Of a stretch of 23,591 nucleotides of DNA, positions 7,079 to 15,063 are shown one piece after another (the stretch's first letter is position 1; the number at the start of each line of letters is the position of its first letter). A program made the position numbers and the translations under genes. Source of the DNA: Chryseosolibacter sp040902445 (GTDB lineage: Bacteria; Bacteroidota; Bacteroidia; Cytophagales; Cyclobacteriaceae); the NCBI GenBank assembly GCA_040902445.1, contig JBBDXJ010000199.1:1-23591 (forward strand). The letters are read 5' to 3'. The notes under the pieces are model-generated. The model ran no database searches. It was not told the DNA's origin and worked only from the letters and a program-made list of their open reading frames with translations.

Positions 7079-7172
7079 TGGACTGTCGACCGTGGACTCA
7101 AAACCATTTTTCAAACGCAGCACACCTTGAGCACTACTCCCTGCCGCGGACTATGGACCGTCGACCGCGGAC
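7079..7172. repeat. Pair of GGACTATGGACC/GTCGACC repeats
   Basis: Two GTCGACC-centred units flank 45 bases of unrelated sequence: TGGACTGTCGACCGTGGAC (7079-7097) and CGCGGACTATGGACCGTCGA continuing to CCGCGGAC (7145-7172). CGCGGAC/GTCGACC words are partly palindromic. The GACTATGGACC word links this to the hairpin at 2685-2742. It lies between the sigma gene's upstream region and the 3' end of the oxyR-like gene. The rest of 6962-7078 has no recognisable gene. Confidence 0.55.
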
Positions 7173-7180
7173 TTATCGAA

Positions 7181-8101
7181 TCAATTCCACCGCACCCTGG
7201 TATACTTCTCATCCTTCTTGAAGTGCGGCGGAATAGACTTCAATATGGCATCGCGCAATTTTACGAGCAGCATTTCTTTCACAAAACCGGAATGAACAGC
7301 CAGGCTCACCTCACGTACGGGCTCTGGAGCTGTGAAATGTTTCACCTGTTTGCGTCTACTGTCGACTGCAAGCTCCGGTATAAGCGTGTAACCATAGTTA
7401 TTATCCACCATCGCTTTCAAAGTTTCGAACGAACCACTTTGGTAGTTCAGTTGCCTACGCGGCCGGTTCCCTTTGGCGGGACACAGGTTCATGACCTGAC
7501 CGCGGAAACAATGTCCTTCTTCAAGCAACAAAAGACCTTCCGTGTTGAGCGTTTTCAGACTGACTTTTTCCTGCTGATAATATTTCAGATTTTGGGACGT
7601 GTACAGCAGAATCGGTTCATAAAAAACAGGAATTTCCCGGATCTCTTTATTGTCGAGAGGAGTAACCAGTATGCCTACATCCAGCCTCGCCGTTTTAAGG
7701 TTTTTTACTATCTCCTCCGTTTGCATTTCCATAACAGTAAAAGAAGTGCCTGGATTTTCTTCCAGAAACTTGTTGAGGAAGCGGGGCAAAAGGTAGGGCG
7801 CGAGGGTGGGAATGACACCCAATCTGAACTCGCCTTCTATAGAATCTTTTTCGTTGCGGATAAACTCCTTGAGGTTCTTTATTTCCTGCAGGATCTGCCG
7901 CGCGCGGCTGATAATAATCTCTCCCGACGCGGAAGGTTTCAGTGGCTGACCTTTGTCAAATATCTTCACCCCAAGTTCTTCTTCGAGTTTTTTTACCATC
8001 ATACTCAGTGTAGGCTGGCTCACATGACAATGATCAGCAGCCCTCGCGTGATTCCGGTGAACATCAAGCGCGACTATATATTCAAGTTGCTGCAGATTCA
8101 T
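7181..8101 (-). CDS. oxyR: LysR-family hydrogen-peroxide sensor/regulator OxyR
   Basis: The product is 306 residues from the ATG at 8101; an upstream extension of 45 codons in the same frame lacks family features. The N-terminal winged helix-turn-helix begins MNLQQLEYIVALDVHRNHAR, with AADHCHVSQPTLSMMVKKLE as the recognition part. The C-terminal LysR effector domain contains EEGHCFRGQVMNLCP. C198 and C207 have the same nine-residue spacing as the C199/C208 redox pair of E. coli OxyR (GHC-L-R-D-Q-x-M-x-x-C). This is strong evidence for peroxide sensing by disulfide formation. In other bacteria OxyR controls catalase, peroxiredoxin and Dps genes; none is adjacent here. It is divergent from the SIMPL-domain gene across a 249-bp spacer. 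Confidence 0.92.
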   Translation of the reverse strand: MNLQQLEYIVALDVHRNHARAADHCHVSQPTLSMMVKKLEEELGVKIFDKGQPLKPSASGEIIISRARQILQEIKNLKEFIRNEKDSIEGEFRLGVIPTLAPYLLPRFLNKFLEENPGTSFTVMEMQTEEIVKNLKTARLDVGILVTPLDNKEIREIPVFYEPILLYTSQNLKYYQQEKVSLKTLNTEGLLLLEEGHCFRGQVMNLCPAKGNRPRRQLNYQSGSFETLKAMVDNNYGYTLIPELAVDSRRKQVKHFTAPEPVREVSLAVHSGFVKEMLLVKLRDAILKSIPPHFKKDEKYTRVRWN

Positions 8102-8135
8102 TCGATTGCATTGGTAGAGAAATCCTTGTAAAAGA

Positions 8136-8143
8136 CAAATGTA
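8136..8143 (-). promoter_or_regulatory. Bacteroidota -7 box (TACATTTG) upstream of oxyR
   Basis: On the minus strand TACATTTG matches TAnnTTTG exactly and would give a leader of about 30 bases before the ATG at 8101. No convincing TTTG is seen at -33. Just upstream, ATTACCTATGCGGTTAT is a weakly symmetric A/T-flanked stretch that could bind the regulator itself. Confidence 0.35.
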
Positions 8144-8350
8144 ATAACCGCATAGGTAATATCGATGTGTAGGGAAAAGGCCTTGCCCCTTTCCCTGCTT
8201 CCCATTGCCATTTCCAAATATTTTAAAGGCCTGCATCTTTAAAGCAGCCTTTTCCGTAATATACCGGAACTATTGATCATCAAATCCCGAATTTGACGGA
8301 TCCAGATCTTTGGACCGTTCTTTGTATCTAGGAAGTAAATTAACGACCAT

Positions 8351-9037
8351 ATGAAACGATTGATTCTTTTGCCTTTCTTGTTTTTACCCTTATTTCTTTC
8401 CGCTCAGGAGAATTTTAAGGAACCTTTCATTGAAGTGACGGGCACGGCCTTCCGCGAAATTGAGCCCAATGAAATATATGTGATGGTCCGGTTAAAAGAG
8501 TTTGAAGAAAACCGGCAGAAAACGTCGCTTGAAAAACTTGAAAAAGATTTTTACAACGCAGTGAAAGAAGCTGGTATCGACCGTAAACGGGTTGAATTGG
8601 CTGACGCCGGATCTGATTTGGAGAAATTCCGGCGCAAGGATAAGGAAGCCTTCAGAGAAAAAACATTTCAGATCAAACTTACCAGCGCTGCAGAACTGGA
8701 AAAATTCATTGAAAAATTGTCGCCTGTGAAAGTTGATGCCGCGGATGTTACACGCCTTCATCATTCTGATTATGAGAAGCTGAAACTCGATTTGAAAGTT
8801 GAGGCCCTCAAGGCCGCAAGGTCAAAAGCTGAAACACTGCTTCAATCTATTGGCTCGAGTATCGGCAAGCCCCTGATAGTGCGTGATTTTGATTTTCATC
8901 AGCCCTATATGGAAATGAATGCCAACGTAATGATGAAGAATCAAAGTATGGATGGAGTGGAGCAAGCCGAGGATCCCATCGCATTCCGTAAAATTAAAAT
9001 GCAGGCACAGATTACAGCGCAGTTTGAGATTAAGTAA
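8351..9037 (+). CDS. Exported SIMPL-domain (DUF541) protein
   Basis: The product is 228 residues from an ATG at 8351. The signal peptide is MKRLILLPFLFLPLFLSAQ. The mature protein shows the DUF541/SIMPL pattern: an opening strand IEVTGTAFREIEPNEIYVMV, an alpha-beta core with EKLEKDFYNAVKEAGIDRK, a middle LKVEALKAARSKAETLLQSI, GKPLIVRDF, and a final strand KMQAQITAQFEI. Family members (E. coli YggE is the known example) are periplasmic or outer-membrane proteins linked to oxidative stress protection in some species; the biochemical activity is unclear. Its divergence from an oxyR-like gene fits a stress-related role, but that is only context. A hairpin that may terminate it follows at 9062-9082. 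Confidence 0.85.
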   Translation: MKRLILLPFLFLPLFLSAQENFKEPFIEVTGTAFREIEPNEIYVMVRLKEFEENRQKTSLEKLEKDFYNAVKEAGIDRKRVELADAGSDLEKFRRKDKEAFREKTFQIKLTSAAELEKFIEKLSPVKVDAADVTRLHHSDYEKLKLDLKVEALKAARSKAETLLQSIGSSIGKPLIVRDFDFHQPYMEMNANVMMKNQSMDGVEQAEDPIAFRKIKMQAQITAQFEIK

Positions 9038-9061
9038 ACAACCATTGGTTTGAATCAATTG

Positions 9062-9082
9062 CCATGGGCTTTAAGTCCGTGG
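9062..9082. terminator. Hairpin between convergent genes (possible bidirectional terminator)
   Basis: CCATGGGCT (9062-9070) pairs with AGTCCGTGG (9074-9082) over nine positions including two G-T pairs, with a 3-base loop. It lies between the stops of two convergent genes (9037 and 9094), where a terminator is expected. No T-tract follows, and the word resembles a dispersed GGGCTTTAAGCCC-type repeat, so the role is uncertain. Confidence 0.4.
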
Positions 9083-9093
9083 AGATAATGGGC

Positions 9094-9561
9094 CTACTCA
9101 TTGCCGTTCCAGATATCATGGGTAGTTAACCACGAACCATTCGGCTGACGCTCAAGGATGTTAATGTACTTGGCAGTGGAGACTAACGTATCACCTCCCA
9201 CCCGAGGGATAAGTTTTACCTTTGCATATCCTCTGCCATACGCCAGGTCACCTGAAACCTTTACTTCTTCATAGCCACTTTCTAGTAGCGTGGCATATTG
9301 ATCAAAGATGGAAGCGTAGTATGCTTGAACTGCAGCACGTCCGAAAGTGGCTGCGGATCCCGGTGCCATCAGCACTCCGTTTTCTGTAAAATGATCGGCA
9401 ATCCCGGCGGCGTTGCCTTCATTAAAAGCTTTCGCTCGTGCTGCGCTCATGGATTTTATGGCAACAATGTCCGAGGAGGAGTCGTCTTGCCTGATTGTAT
9501 TGCACGCCGGGCATAACATCATCATTTGAACAATCAGAATCTCTAAAAACAATTTCCTCAT
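9094..9561 (-). CDS. Exported DUF4440/SnoaL-like (NTF2-fold) protein
   Basis: The product is 155 residues from an ATG at 9561. A hydrophobic N-terminus MRKLFLEILIVQMMMLCPAC suggests export; C20 could be lipidated, but the preceding residues (L-C-P-A) are a poor lipobox. The body has the NTF2-like pattern of DUF4440 or SgcJ/EcaC-type proteins: SARAKAFNEGNAAGIADHFT, ENGVLMAPGSAATFGRAAVQ, then strands around AYGRGYAKVKLI and an ending in W-x-x-x-H-D-I-W-N. These small cone-shaped folds bind or convert small ligands, but the substrate cannot be told. It is convergent with the SIMPL gene and divergent from the lipoprotein gene at 9753. Confidence 0.8.
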   Translation of the reverse strand: MRKLFLEILIVQMMMLCPACNTIRQDDSSSDIVAIKSMSAARAKAFNEGNAAGIADHFTENGVLMAPGSAATFGRAAVQAYYASIFDQYATLLESGYEEVKVSGDLAYGRGYAKVKLIPRVGGDTLVSTAKYINILERQPNGSWLTTHDIWNGNE

Positions 9562-9752
9562 ATTCGATAATTTAAGATGCTTAACACCTTTCTTAAACTG
9601 ATGTTTAGATATAAGTTCTGCGACCTTCCCTGAAGGATCTCACATATTAATATTAAACAATGAAATCCTAAAACCAATTATTTTTTTATTCAAAACCATA
9701 TTAAAGCCTGAAACACTTTCCTTTTTAGTAAATTGTTGAATCTACCCATTAT

Positions 9753-10571
9753 ATGCAACAATTTACTTCCTGGATAATCGTCCCGGCCCTCATGCTGATA
9801 TCATCCTGCACCAATCCGGATAAACCCCGGGAAGATCAGGAAAGCAATGATTCTCTGGTCGTTGTTGATTCAACGAATCAAGGAAACGTCGCGACCGAAA
9901 AAAACGAGGCGACGCCTAAGAAAACTCTCCCTTTATTTGAAATAACATCGCTGTTGACTGAAGGGACCTATATTGAAGGCCAGCTACCTTCCACAATTGA
10001 TTCCGGTAACTGGTACGCATTAATCGGAAAAGAAGCGGGAATTTCGGAGATCGTGAAAGTAGAGTTACGTGAAGCGATCTATGAACCCTCCGAAGGAGAA
10101 GATTATGCCCGTAGCATTTACATCAGCACGATCCCAAAAATGTATGATAACGCGGTGATTTTGTTCCACGTTCAGGGATCGATGGATCCGGGGGAGATCA
10201 GGGGAAGAAAAGAGGAAAAATTTGTAGCGCCGGACAGTAATTATGAATTGGCACTTCCGGGATTCTTTTTGCAAGGCGAAGGTACCGGATCGATCAATGA
10301 ACAGGATGAAACATCATATGAACATTACGGCATGGTACTTTACCAGGGCGACCGGGTACAACAATTATATTCCGACCTTTCTTTTTCAGCCAAACCTCCT
10401 TCCCTTGTCTGGTCAGGTGATCTTAATAAGGATGGTTTTCCGGATCTTATTATTCAATCTTCAGTTGATGAATCCGACACGGAAGCACATTATCAGCTTT
10501 GGTTGTCAGATCCAACCGGGGAAGAGTTAGTAAAAATCGTAGCTGAGCACAAAATATTTCCCAGCGCATAA
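9753..10571 (+). CDS. Hypothetical lipoprotein with an FG-GAP-like calcium loop
   Basis: The product is 272 residues from an ATG at 9753. The N-terminus has a lipobox LISSC with C19 as the lipidated residue, followed by an acidic, low-complexity linker (about 20-55). The middle part is beta-rich without a recognised domain (TYIEGQLPSTIDSGNWYALI, YARSIYISTIP). Near the C-terminus, DLNKDGFPD (223-231) is the calcium-binding loop seen in FG-GAP/VCBS repeats, followed by LIIQSS and a strand HYQLWLSD. This suggests a small surface or periplasmic calcium-dependent module; the function is unknown. Its stop is only 8 bases from the convergent beta-barrel gene, leaving no room for a terminator between them. 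Confidence 0.75.
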   Translation: MQQFTSWIIVPALMLISSCTNPDKPREDQESNDSLVVVDSTNQGNVATEKNEATPKKTLPLFEITSLLTEGTYIEGQLPSTIDSGNWYALIGKEAGISEIVKVELREAIYEPSEGEDYARSIYISTIPKMYDNAVILFHVQGSMDPGEIRGRKEEKFVAPDSNYELALPGFFLQGEGTGSINEQDETSYEHYGMVLYQGDRVQQLYSDLSFSAKPPSLVWSGDLNKDGFPDLIIQSSVDESDTEAHYQLWLSDPTGEELVKIVAEHKIFPSA

Positions 10572-10579
10572 TTTCATCC

Positions 10580-11314
10580 TCATTTAACCCTGAATCCTAA
10601 AACAAACTCGGAGTACTTTTCATTTCTCTTTCCATTCAATTCCATTGGTGTCATGTAATTTGAGGATCCCGATGGAACCTGCCATACATTTTCCAACCCG
10701 GCGTGGTGCATATCCTGAAGAGAAAAGCAAAAACGATACGCAAAATGAATGCGTTTGTATTTCGCTCCTAACTCAAAACGGGAGAATACAGAATACTTTC
10801 GACTGAATTCTGCTATGTTACGGCCGTCCTCATAGGAGGTTGTTTGAGGAGGAGCAAAAAGATCGGACGAGATGTTGACTTCAATAGCTTTTTCTTCCAA
10901 AGAAGATTTCAGAAGAAAATCATTGCTGATGCCTGCGCCAAAAAATATTTTCCAGTCTTCTACCAGCGGAAAGGGCTGCCAGTTTAATTTTAATTCCGCG
11001 GGTATCTGAAAATAATTTGTTCTTAACTCGGACGTATGCGTATCGTAAATCAGCGTGGAAAATGCCAGTCCAGAATCCCTGAAGTAGCCATTGGCCAGAT
11101 AACTTGCCCCGGTTACGAAAGAAACATGAATCGACGAAAATTTTCTGGGCCTTAACCTGCCCTCCACCTCCACACCATATACACCATAATTACCGCCTTT
11201 CTCCCAATAGTAATACAAAGCACGTGTCGAGTTAATGCCGGCGAAAGGAGTCACGCTGATCTGCGCCACGGCGGGCAGGGAAAAAAGATACAGAATGATC
11301 AAAAGTTTTTTCAT
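10580..11314 (-). CDS. Outer-membrane beta-barrel-like protein, last gene of the CHAT cluster
   Basis: The product is 244 residues from an ATG at 11314. It has a signal peptide MKKLLIILYLFSLPAVA before QIS and then alternating amphipathic strands with many aromatic residues (INSTRALYYYWEKGGNYGVY, FSSIHVSFVTGASYL, YFQIPAELKLNWQPF, KRIHFAYRFCFSL). It ends in EKYSEFVLGFRVK. The YFQIPAELK segment is typical of PorT-like/OMP_b-brl barrels in Bacteroidota. It follows the CHAT gene by 12 bases and is surely cotranscribed. It resembles the barrel protein at the head of the cluster only in general type. It may anchor or export partner proteins, but nothing in the sequence shows this. Confidence 0.72.
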   Translation of the reverse strand: MKKLLIILYLFSLPAVAQISVTPFAGINSTRALYYYWEKGGNYGVYGVEVEGRLRPRKFSSIHVSFVTGASYLANGYFRDSGLAFSTLIYDTHTSELRTNYFQIPAELKLNWQPFPLVEDWKIFFGAGISNDFLLKSSLEEKAIEVNISSDLFAPPQTTSYEDGRNIAEFSRKYSVFSRFELGAKYKRIHFAYRFCFSLQDMHHAGLENVWQVPSGSSNYMTPMELNGKRNEKYSEFVLGFRVK

Positions 11315-11326
11315 CTTGCTTTCCGA

Positions 11327-13882
11327 TTATTTTCCAAGTATGACAAATGCTCCCCAGTAAAACGGTTCCGGATATTTTTCACGCAGGGCTTTCTGTGCGT
11401 CTGAAAAAGCCTTATGATTATCTCCCTCAGACCAGCGCCTGTAAAAATCCGTCATCAGTTTTGAGGTAGCTTCATCATCGACTTTCCAGAGGGACATCAC
11501 CAGGTTGTTTGCTCCGGCAACAATAATAGCGCGCTGCAATCCGTAAACACCCTGCCCATTCCGCACTTCACCGATACCGGTTTCACAGGCGGAAAGAACT
11601 ACCAGGTTGGTTCCTTCAAGGTTAAGGGTTGTTGCTTCATAGGCTGTTAATATTCCATCCTCTCCAACGCCTTCTGTCTTGTTTTGCACACCCGCCAAAA
11701 CCAGTCCCGAACGGATCATCGGGTTTACCGCATTGGCGGTATCTCCTACAAAAAATCCGTGCGTGGCAATGTGCAGAATGAGCGGGTATCTGACAGATTT
11801 TACATTTTCTTCACGCGCATCCACTCCAGTATAATTCGTCACGTCCAAATGTTTGTCCACCAAAACCGATCTTATGGCAGACACCTCTTTTTCAGTGCCC
11901 GGTAGATCAGAAAACTGTTGTTCCCTGAAATTCAAAAGTTCTTCATTCAATACATTTCGCACTCCATATTCAATGGATTTTATATCCGGATTCATTTTGT
12001 CAGACGTGTTGAAATCAAACGCCGGCCTCCCGACAAGCACAGCGTGTTTTTCAGATGTTGATTTTCGCGTGCGCAGCAAATCGCCCGTGTTTGTCATGTA
12101 AACCAGATCAACCTCGTCGAGCAGATATTTATTGGTAAGGGGATTCTTCAATGTATTCAGATTGATCTGGTTGAACACGCCATCGGGTGATAAATAAATT
12201 CGCTGTATCCCCTGCAGCGAATTGTGAATGGGTTTCCAGAATTGATCGTACGATAACTTGTCATCAACCCGTGCAAAAATCGAATTACGGTAAAACGCAA
12301 GAGCGCGGTTTTCCATCCTGTTTCCATCCTTCAATATCAAGCCTTCCGGCCTGGGCGATCCGGGAGTAACAATTAAAGCGATATAAACCGCCGAGTCGGT
12401 AAGACCGTTCCTGCGGTTTATATTTTCTATTTTGGTTTTATCAAAGGTGTTGATCCTTAAAATTTCAATGGCGGCTTCACCTGCTTTTAATGAAGCTTTA
12501 ACAGCCTGCCATGCAGATGGATTCTCTTTGCTTTGGAAAAGTCCTGAGCCAGCGTTAATTTCTTTTTCAAGTGTTTCAATCTTTCGCTCCAGCGTTTCTA
12601 TTTCTGAGGGGGAATTTTTGTCAAAATACCGGGCTGAAAGAAGGGCTTTGGAAGTTTCCCATTGCCTTAGTTTATCTATTAGATTCTGATCGCCACTCTC
12701 TACAATTCTATTTTTTAATCTGTTGGTTTCGTTCAAAAGAAGACCCTTGGTATTTAGCACGTTGTCGTAGAGTTCTTCATAAAGCGAGGGGTTTTCCAGG
12801 ACAAAAGCATTAAAGAGATCAAAGTCATTTTTTAGGGTATTATAAAATTGTTCTTTTTCATATTCACTCATCGAAACAAAATTGCCGGCGATGTGCCGGC
12901 GATACAAGGTCACGAGGTTTTTAAAGGCAGAAGTTGCTTCGTTTGTGTTTCCCTGACACCAGTTTAGCATGGCCTCAGTTTTTACCAGCCTGAATTTAAC
13001 GCCCGAGCCAGCCAGGGAAGTCGGGTTATAATGATTAGCCTTGTTGAGGTATTCGCGCGTGCGTCCAAAATCTTTTTTTGCTAAAAAATATCTGGCTTTC
13101 ATCTCAAAGATCCTGGCAACTTCAAGGTTGGAGGCAATCCTGGAATTATACTTTCCCGAACCGGAAGAAGCGATGGCGAGCTGATTGATATATTTCAAAG
13201 CTTCCCGATCCTTACCCAGGATGAGACATATTTCTGCGAGATCATTTAAAAATAAACGATTCAGGTTGTCAAAATTATAGCCCGTTGTGGTGGCCTGATT
13301 CAACATCGTTTGAGCCTGATTAAAATAACGGTAAGTAGCGTCGAAATTACCCTTCTTGAAATACAATGATCCAAGTCCGATGACCGGGTGGATCCTGTGC
13401 ACACTTTTCGTTGGAAAGAAAGCGTTGCGCATTGTTTGGGATTCCCGGAACAATTGATCCGCCTTCCGTAGGTTACCGGTAGTAAGGTAAAAATAGCCTA
13501 GCCTGTCAATAGGATCGAAAATTGTCTTTTGCGTTTTTCCGGAGATCAGATAAAATTGAGTACCCTTTAGAGGCATTTGCCGTTTCACTTCCTCATACGC
13601 ATCGGTTAGATATTTTTCGGCACCGGTAAAGTTTCCCGATTTCTCATGCTGTTCCGCCAAAAGCATTTTAAAAAGGATGACTGGTTCATGAAGGTTCCTG
13701 TTCTGAAAATGGATGATATATTCTTCGAGAGCGCATTTTAAACTGGCCGGATCTTTTTCCCTGTATATTTTATTGTATGCCCGTCCTGGACTCAGATTAC
13801 CTTTATTGATTTGAGACAAAGCTGCAAGCTGACACACTATCAGCATGAAGAAAGAAAGAGATATCATTTTTAGGGTTCTCAT
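11327..13882 (-). CDS. Exported TPR-CHAT protein (caspase-like peptidase fold)
   Basis: The product is 851 residues from an ATG at 13882. A signal peptide covers MRTLKMISLSFFMLIVCQLA (cleavage near LSQ). Residues of about 30-420 are helical with TPR character (for example IGLGSLYFKKGNFDATYRYF, NQLAIASSGSG, EMKARYFLAKKDFGRTREYL). A linker with a coiled coil (TLERKIETLEKEI) follows. The C-terminal CHAT domain covers about 560-851; it has His708 in HIATHGFF and Cys766 in VVLSACETG, the expected catalytic pair of this caspase/separase-like clan, and ends with the usual PFYWGAFVILGK. The start overlaps the stop of the upstream barrel gene (ATGA), pointing to coupled translation. CHAT proteins are often proteases in defence or signalling; an exported one beside barrels suggests an envelope role instead. 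The substrate is unknown. Confidence 0.9.
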   Translation of the reverse strand: MRTLKMISLSFFMLIVCQLAALSQINKGNLSPGRAYNKIYREKDPASLKCALEEYIIHFQNRNLHEPVILFKMLLAEQHEKSGNFTGAEKYLTDAYEEVKRQMPLKGTQFYLISGKTQKTIFDPIDRLGYFYLTTGNLRKADQLFRESQTMRNAFFPTKSVHRIHPVIGLGSLYFKKGNFDATYRYFNQAQTMLNQATTTGYNFDNLNRLFLNDLAEICLILGKDREALKYINQLAIASSGSGKYNSRIASNLEVARIFEMKARYFLAKKDFGRTREYLNKANHYNPTSLAGSGVKFRLVKTEAMLNWCQGNTNEATSAFKNLVTLYRRHIAGNFVSMSEYEKEQFYNTLKNDFDLFNAFVLENPSLYEELYDNVLNTKGLLLNETNRLKNRIVESGDQNLIDKLRQWETSKALLSARYFDKNSPSEIETLERKIETLEKEINAGSGLFQSKENPSAWQAVKASLKAGEAAIEILRINTFDKTKIENINRRNGLTDSAVYIALIVTPGSPRPEGLILKDGNRMENRALAFYRNSIFARVDDKLSYDQFWKPIHNSLQGIQRIYLSPDGVFNQINLNTLKNPLTNKYLLDEVDLVYMTNTGDLLRTRKSTSEKHAVLVGRPAFDFNTSDKMNPDIKSIEYGVRNVLNEELLNFREQQFSDLPGTEKEVSAIRSVLVDKHLDVTNYTGVDAREENVKSVRYPLILHIATHGFFVGDTANAVNPMIRSGLVLAGVQNKTEGVGEDGILTAYEATTLNLEGTNLVVLSACETGIGEVRNGQGVYGLQRAIIVAGANNLVMSLWKVDDEATSKLMTDFYRRWSEGDNHKAFSDAQKALREKYPEPFYWGAFVILGK

Positions 13883-14538
13883 CTGAGTCGATACCCTCCT
13901 TTAAATCCAAACACAAAACCCTGAACATCGTCATTAAGAAGGAAGGTAGATTGTTGTTTATTCAACCCCCAATGTTCTTCAAGGTTTTTCGCAAGTGGTT
14001 GCCCGCCGAAAGGCATGATGACAAAAGCTGAAACGAGAACCCTGTTGAAAGCTAACGATCCCTGAACCTTGGCGCTCATATTCAACCTGTTTAGATAGGG
14101 CGTAATAGTACCTTCCACAGTTTTTTCACCATCCCATTTGTTGATGGTTTCTTTTAATTGAGCGTGAAGAATGTAATAGGGATTCAGGCCAAAATCGAAA
14201 TAGGCATTATTCCGGTTCTTAAAATTGATCCTCCCCATCAAGGGGATGGATAGATAAGTCCCCTTGTATTCGATGGCGGACCCGAAAAGTTTATCATCCG
14301 AAGAAAACCCAACTCCATATACAGAAAGACCGGATAACAGGTTGAAGGAACCTGCCATTTTCTTTTCCAACTCCACATCGAGGACGCCGTAACCGAATAA
14401 ATTTTTGTATTCCTTACAGCACCAGTAGGGTCCGCCAGAATTTCCCGAAACACCTGCAAAAGCGTACAGCCGGGTTTGGGCGGACGTGATGCCGGGAATA
14501 GAAAAAAGGATCAGTAAAATGAGTATCCTGTTTTTCAT
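13879..14538 (-). CDS. Outer-membrane beta-barrel-like protein, first gene of the CHAT cluster
   Basis: From the ATG at 14538 the product is 219 residues. This start is chosen over an in-frame one 93 bases upstream because it begins a clean signal peptide (MKNRILILLILFSIPGITSA, then Q). The mature protein has strand-rich, aromatic-rich segments (RLYAFAGVSGNSGGPYWCC, TYLSIPLMGRINFKNRNNAY, FDFGLNPYYIL) and ends in GFVFGFKGGYRLR, like small outer-membrane barrels. An adjacent C-C pair near residue 40 is unusual for the type. Its stop codon overlaps the start of the CHAT gene by four bases, so the two proteins are probably made together. The function is unknown. Confidence 0.72.
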   Translation of the reverse strand: MKNRILILLILFSIPGITSAQTRLYAFAGVSGNSGGPYWCCKEYKNLFGYGVLDVELEKKMAGSFNLLSGLSVYGVGFSSDDKLFGSAIEYKGTYLSIPLMGRINFKNRNNAYFDFGLNPYYILHAQLKETINKWDGEKTVEGTITPYLNRLNMSAKVQGSLAFNRVLVSAFVIMPFGGQPLAKNLEEHWGLNKQQSTFLLNDDVQGFVFGFKGGYRLR

Positions 14539-14708
14539 AGAATTGTTTTCCCTGGAAAAATAAAAATGTTTCCCAGGGGCACCCTTATGCAGTTCCTCAG
14601 CCATAAATTTTTTATCGTATAAGTCCAACACTTAAAGCCATATTTATTTTGTAGTACCATTTCAGCGACCACAATTTCCGTTTACACTTATCAATTATTC
14701 GAAAGCAT

Positions 14709-14726
14709 CCATCGCTTTAGCGATGG
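14709..14726. repeat. Perfect hairpin CCATCGC-TTTA-GCGATGG
   Basis: A 7-bp perfect stem with a TTTA loop directly precedes the inverted dispersed repeat at 14731-14770. The loop side GCTTTAGCGA is also present in the repeat at 6068-6100, so the two elements travel together at both sites. Confidence 0.6.
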
Positions 14727-14730
14727 AATA

Positions 14731-14770
14731 AAGTCCCTCTCCTTCAGGAGGAGATTTAGGGTGAGGTGAA
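14731..14770. repeat. Inverted copy of the 6186-6228 dispersed repeat
   Basis: The plus strand here (AAGTCCCTCTCCTTCAGGAG, then GAGATTTAGGGTGAGGTGAA) is nearly the reverse complement of 6186-6228, differing by a few bases and short indels in the hairpin part. Confidence 0.75.
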
Positions 14771-14846
14771 GGCGCAAAAAGCGTATTTCGAGGTTCACAC
14801 TTTCGAATTCAGCTCTGTCATTTTCAGAAACTAATCGGCTCCGAAT

Positions 14847-14910
14847 CACCTCACCCTTCTACATGTGCATTCTAATTCCTTCTCTTTTTCAGCCTCTCCT
14901 AAAGGAGAGG
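14847..14910. repeat. Interrupted third copy of the CACCTCACCC repeat with palindrome
   Basis: CACCTCACCC (14847-14856) is separated by about 36 unrelated bases from a palindrome CCTCTCCT-AA-AGGAGAGG (14893-14910). In the other copies these two parts are joined by TAAATCC, so this copy appears to carry an insertion or replacement. Confidence 0.5.
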
Positions 14911-14965
14911 AAAAATCGCGCATCACATTCATTCATTCATGCGCAGTCCCCATCCGACACTCTCA

Positions 14966-15028
14966 AAGACTCATAATGATGCACCCTGCCTAGGTGCCAC
15001 AATTCCATGCCAAGACTCATAATCATGC
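14966..15028. repeat. 17-bp direct repeat AAGACTCATAATnATGC
   Basis: Copies at 14966-14982 and 15012-15028 differ at one base and are 46 bases apart start to start. They lie near the 3' end of the small lipoprotein gene. Origin is unknown; a small duplication or flanks of a lost insertion are both possible. Confidence 0.45.
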
Positions 15029-15063
15029 CCGACTTCAAATAAACCCACAAAAACTTTCATCGT

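Larger units (their letters stand above)
14539..15063. other. 525-bp intergenic region with several repeats
   Basis: No convincing gene is seen on either strand. The first part (14539-14700) is the upstream region of the CHAT cluster on the minus strand and should hold its promoter; I do not see a clear TAnnTTTG there. The remainder carries a hairpin, two copies of the CACCTCACCC element and a short direct repeat, listed separately. Confidence 0.6.

Noticed and set aside
7127..8131. A 334-codon open frame on the plus strand opposite the oxyR-like gene
   Set aside because: It lies antisense to a clearly conserved LysR gene with intact redox motif, has no signal or domain pattern, and its composition is that of a reversed coding strand.
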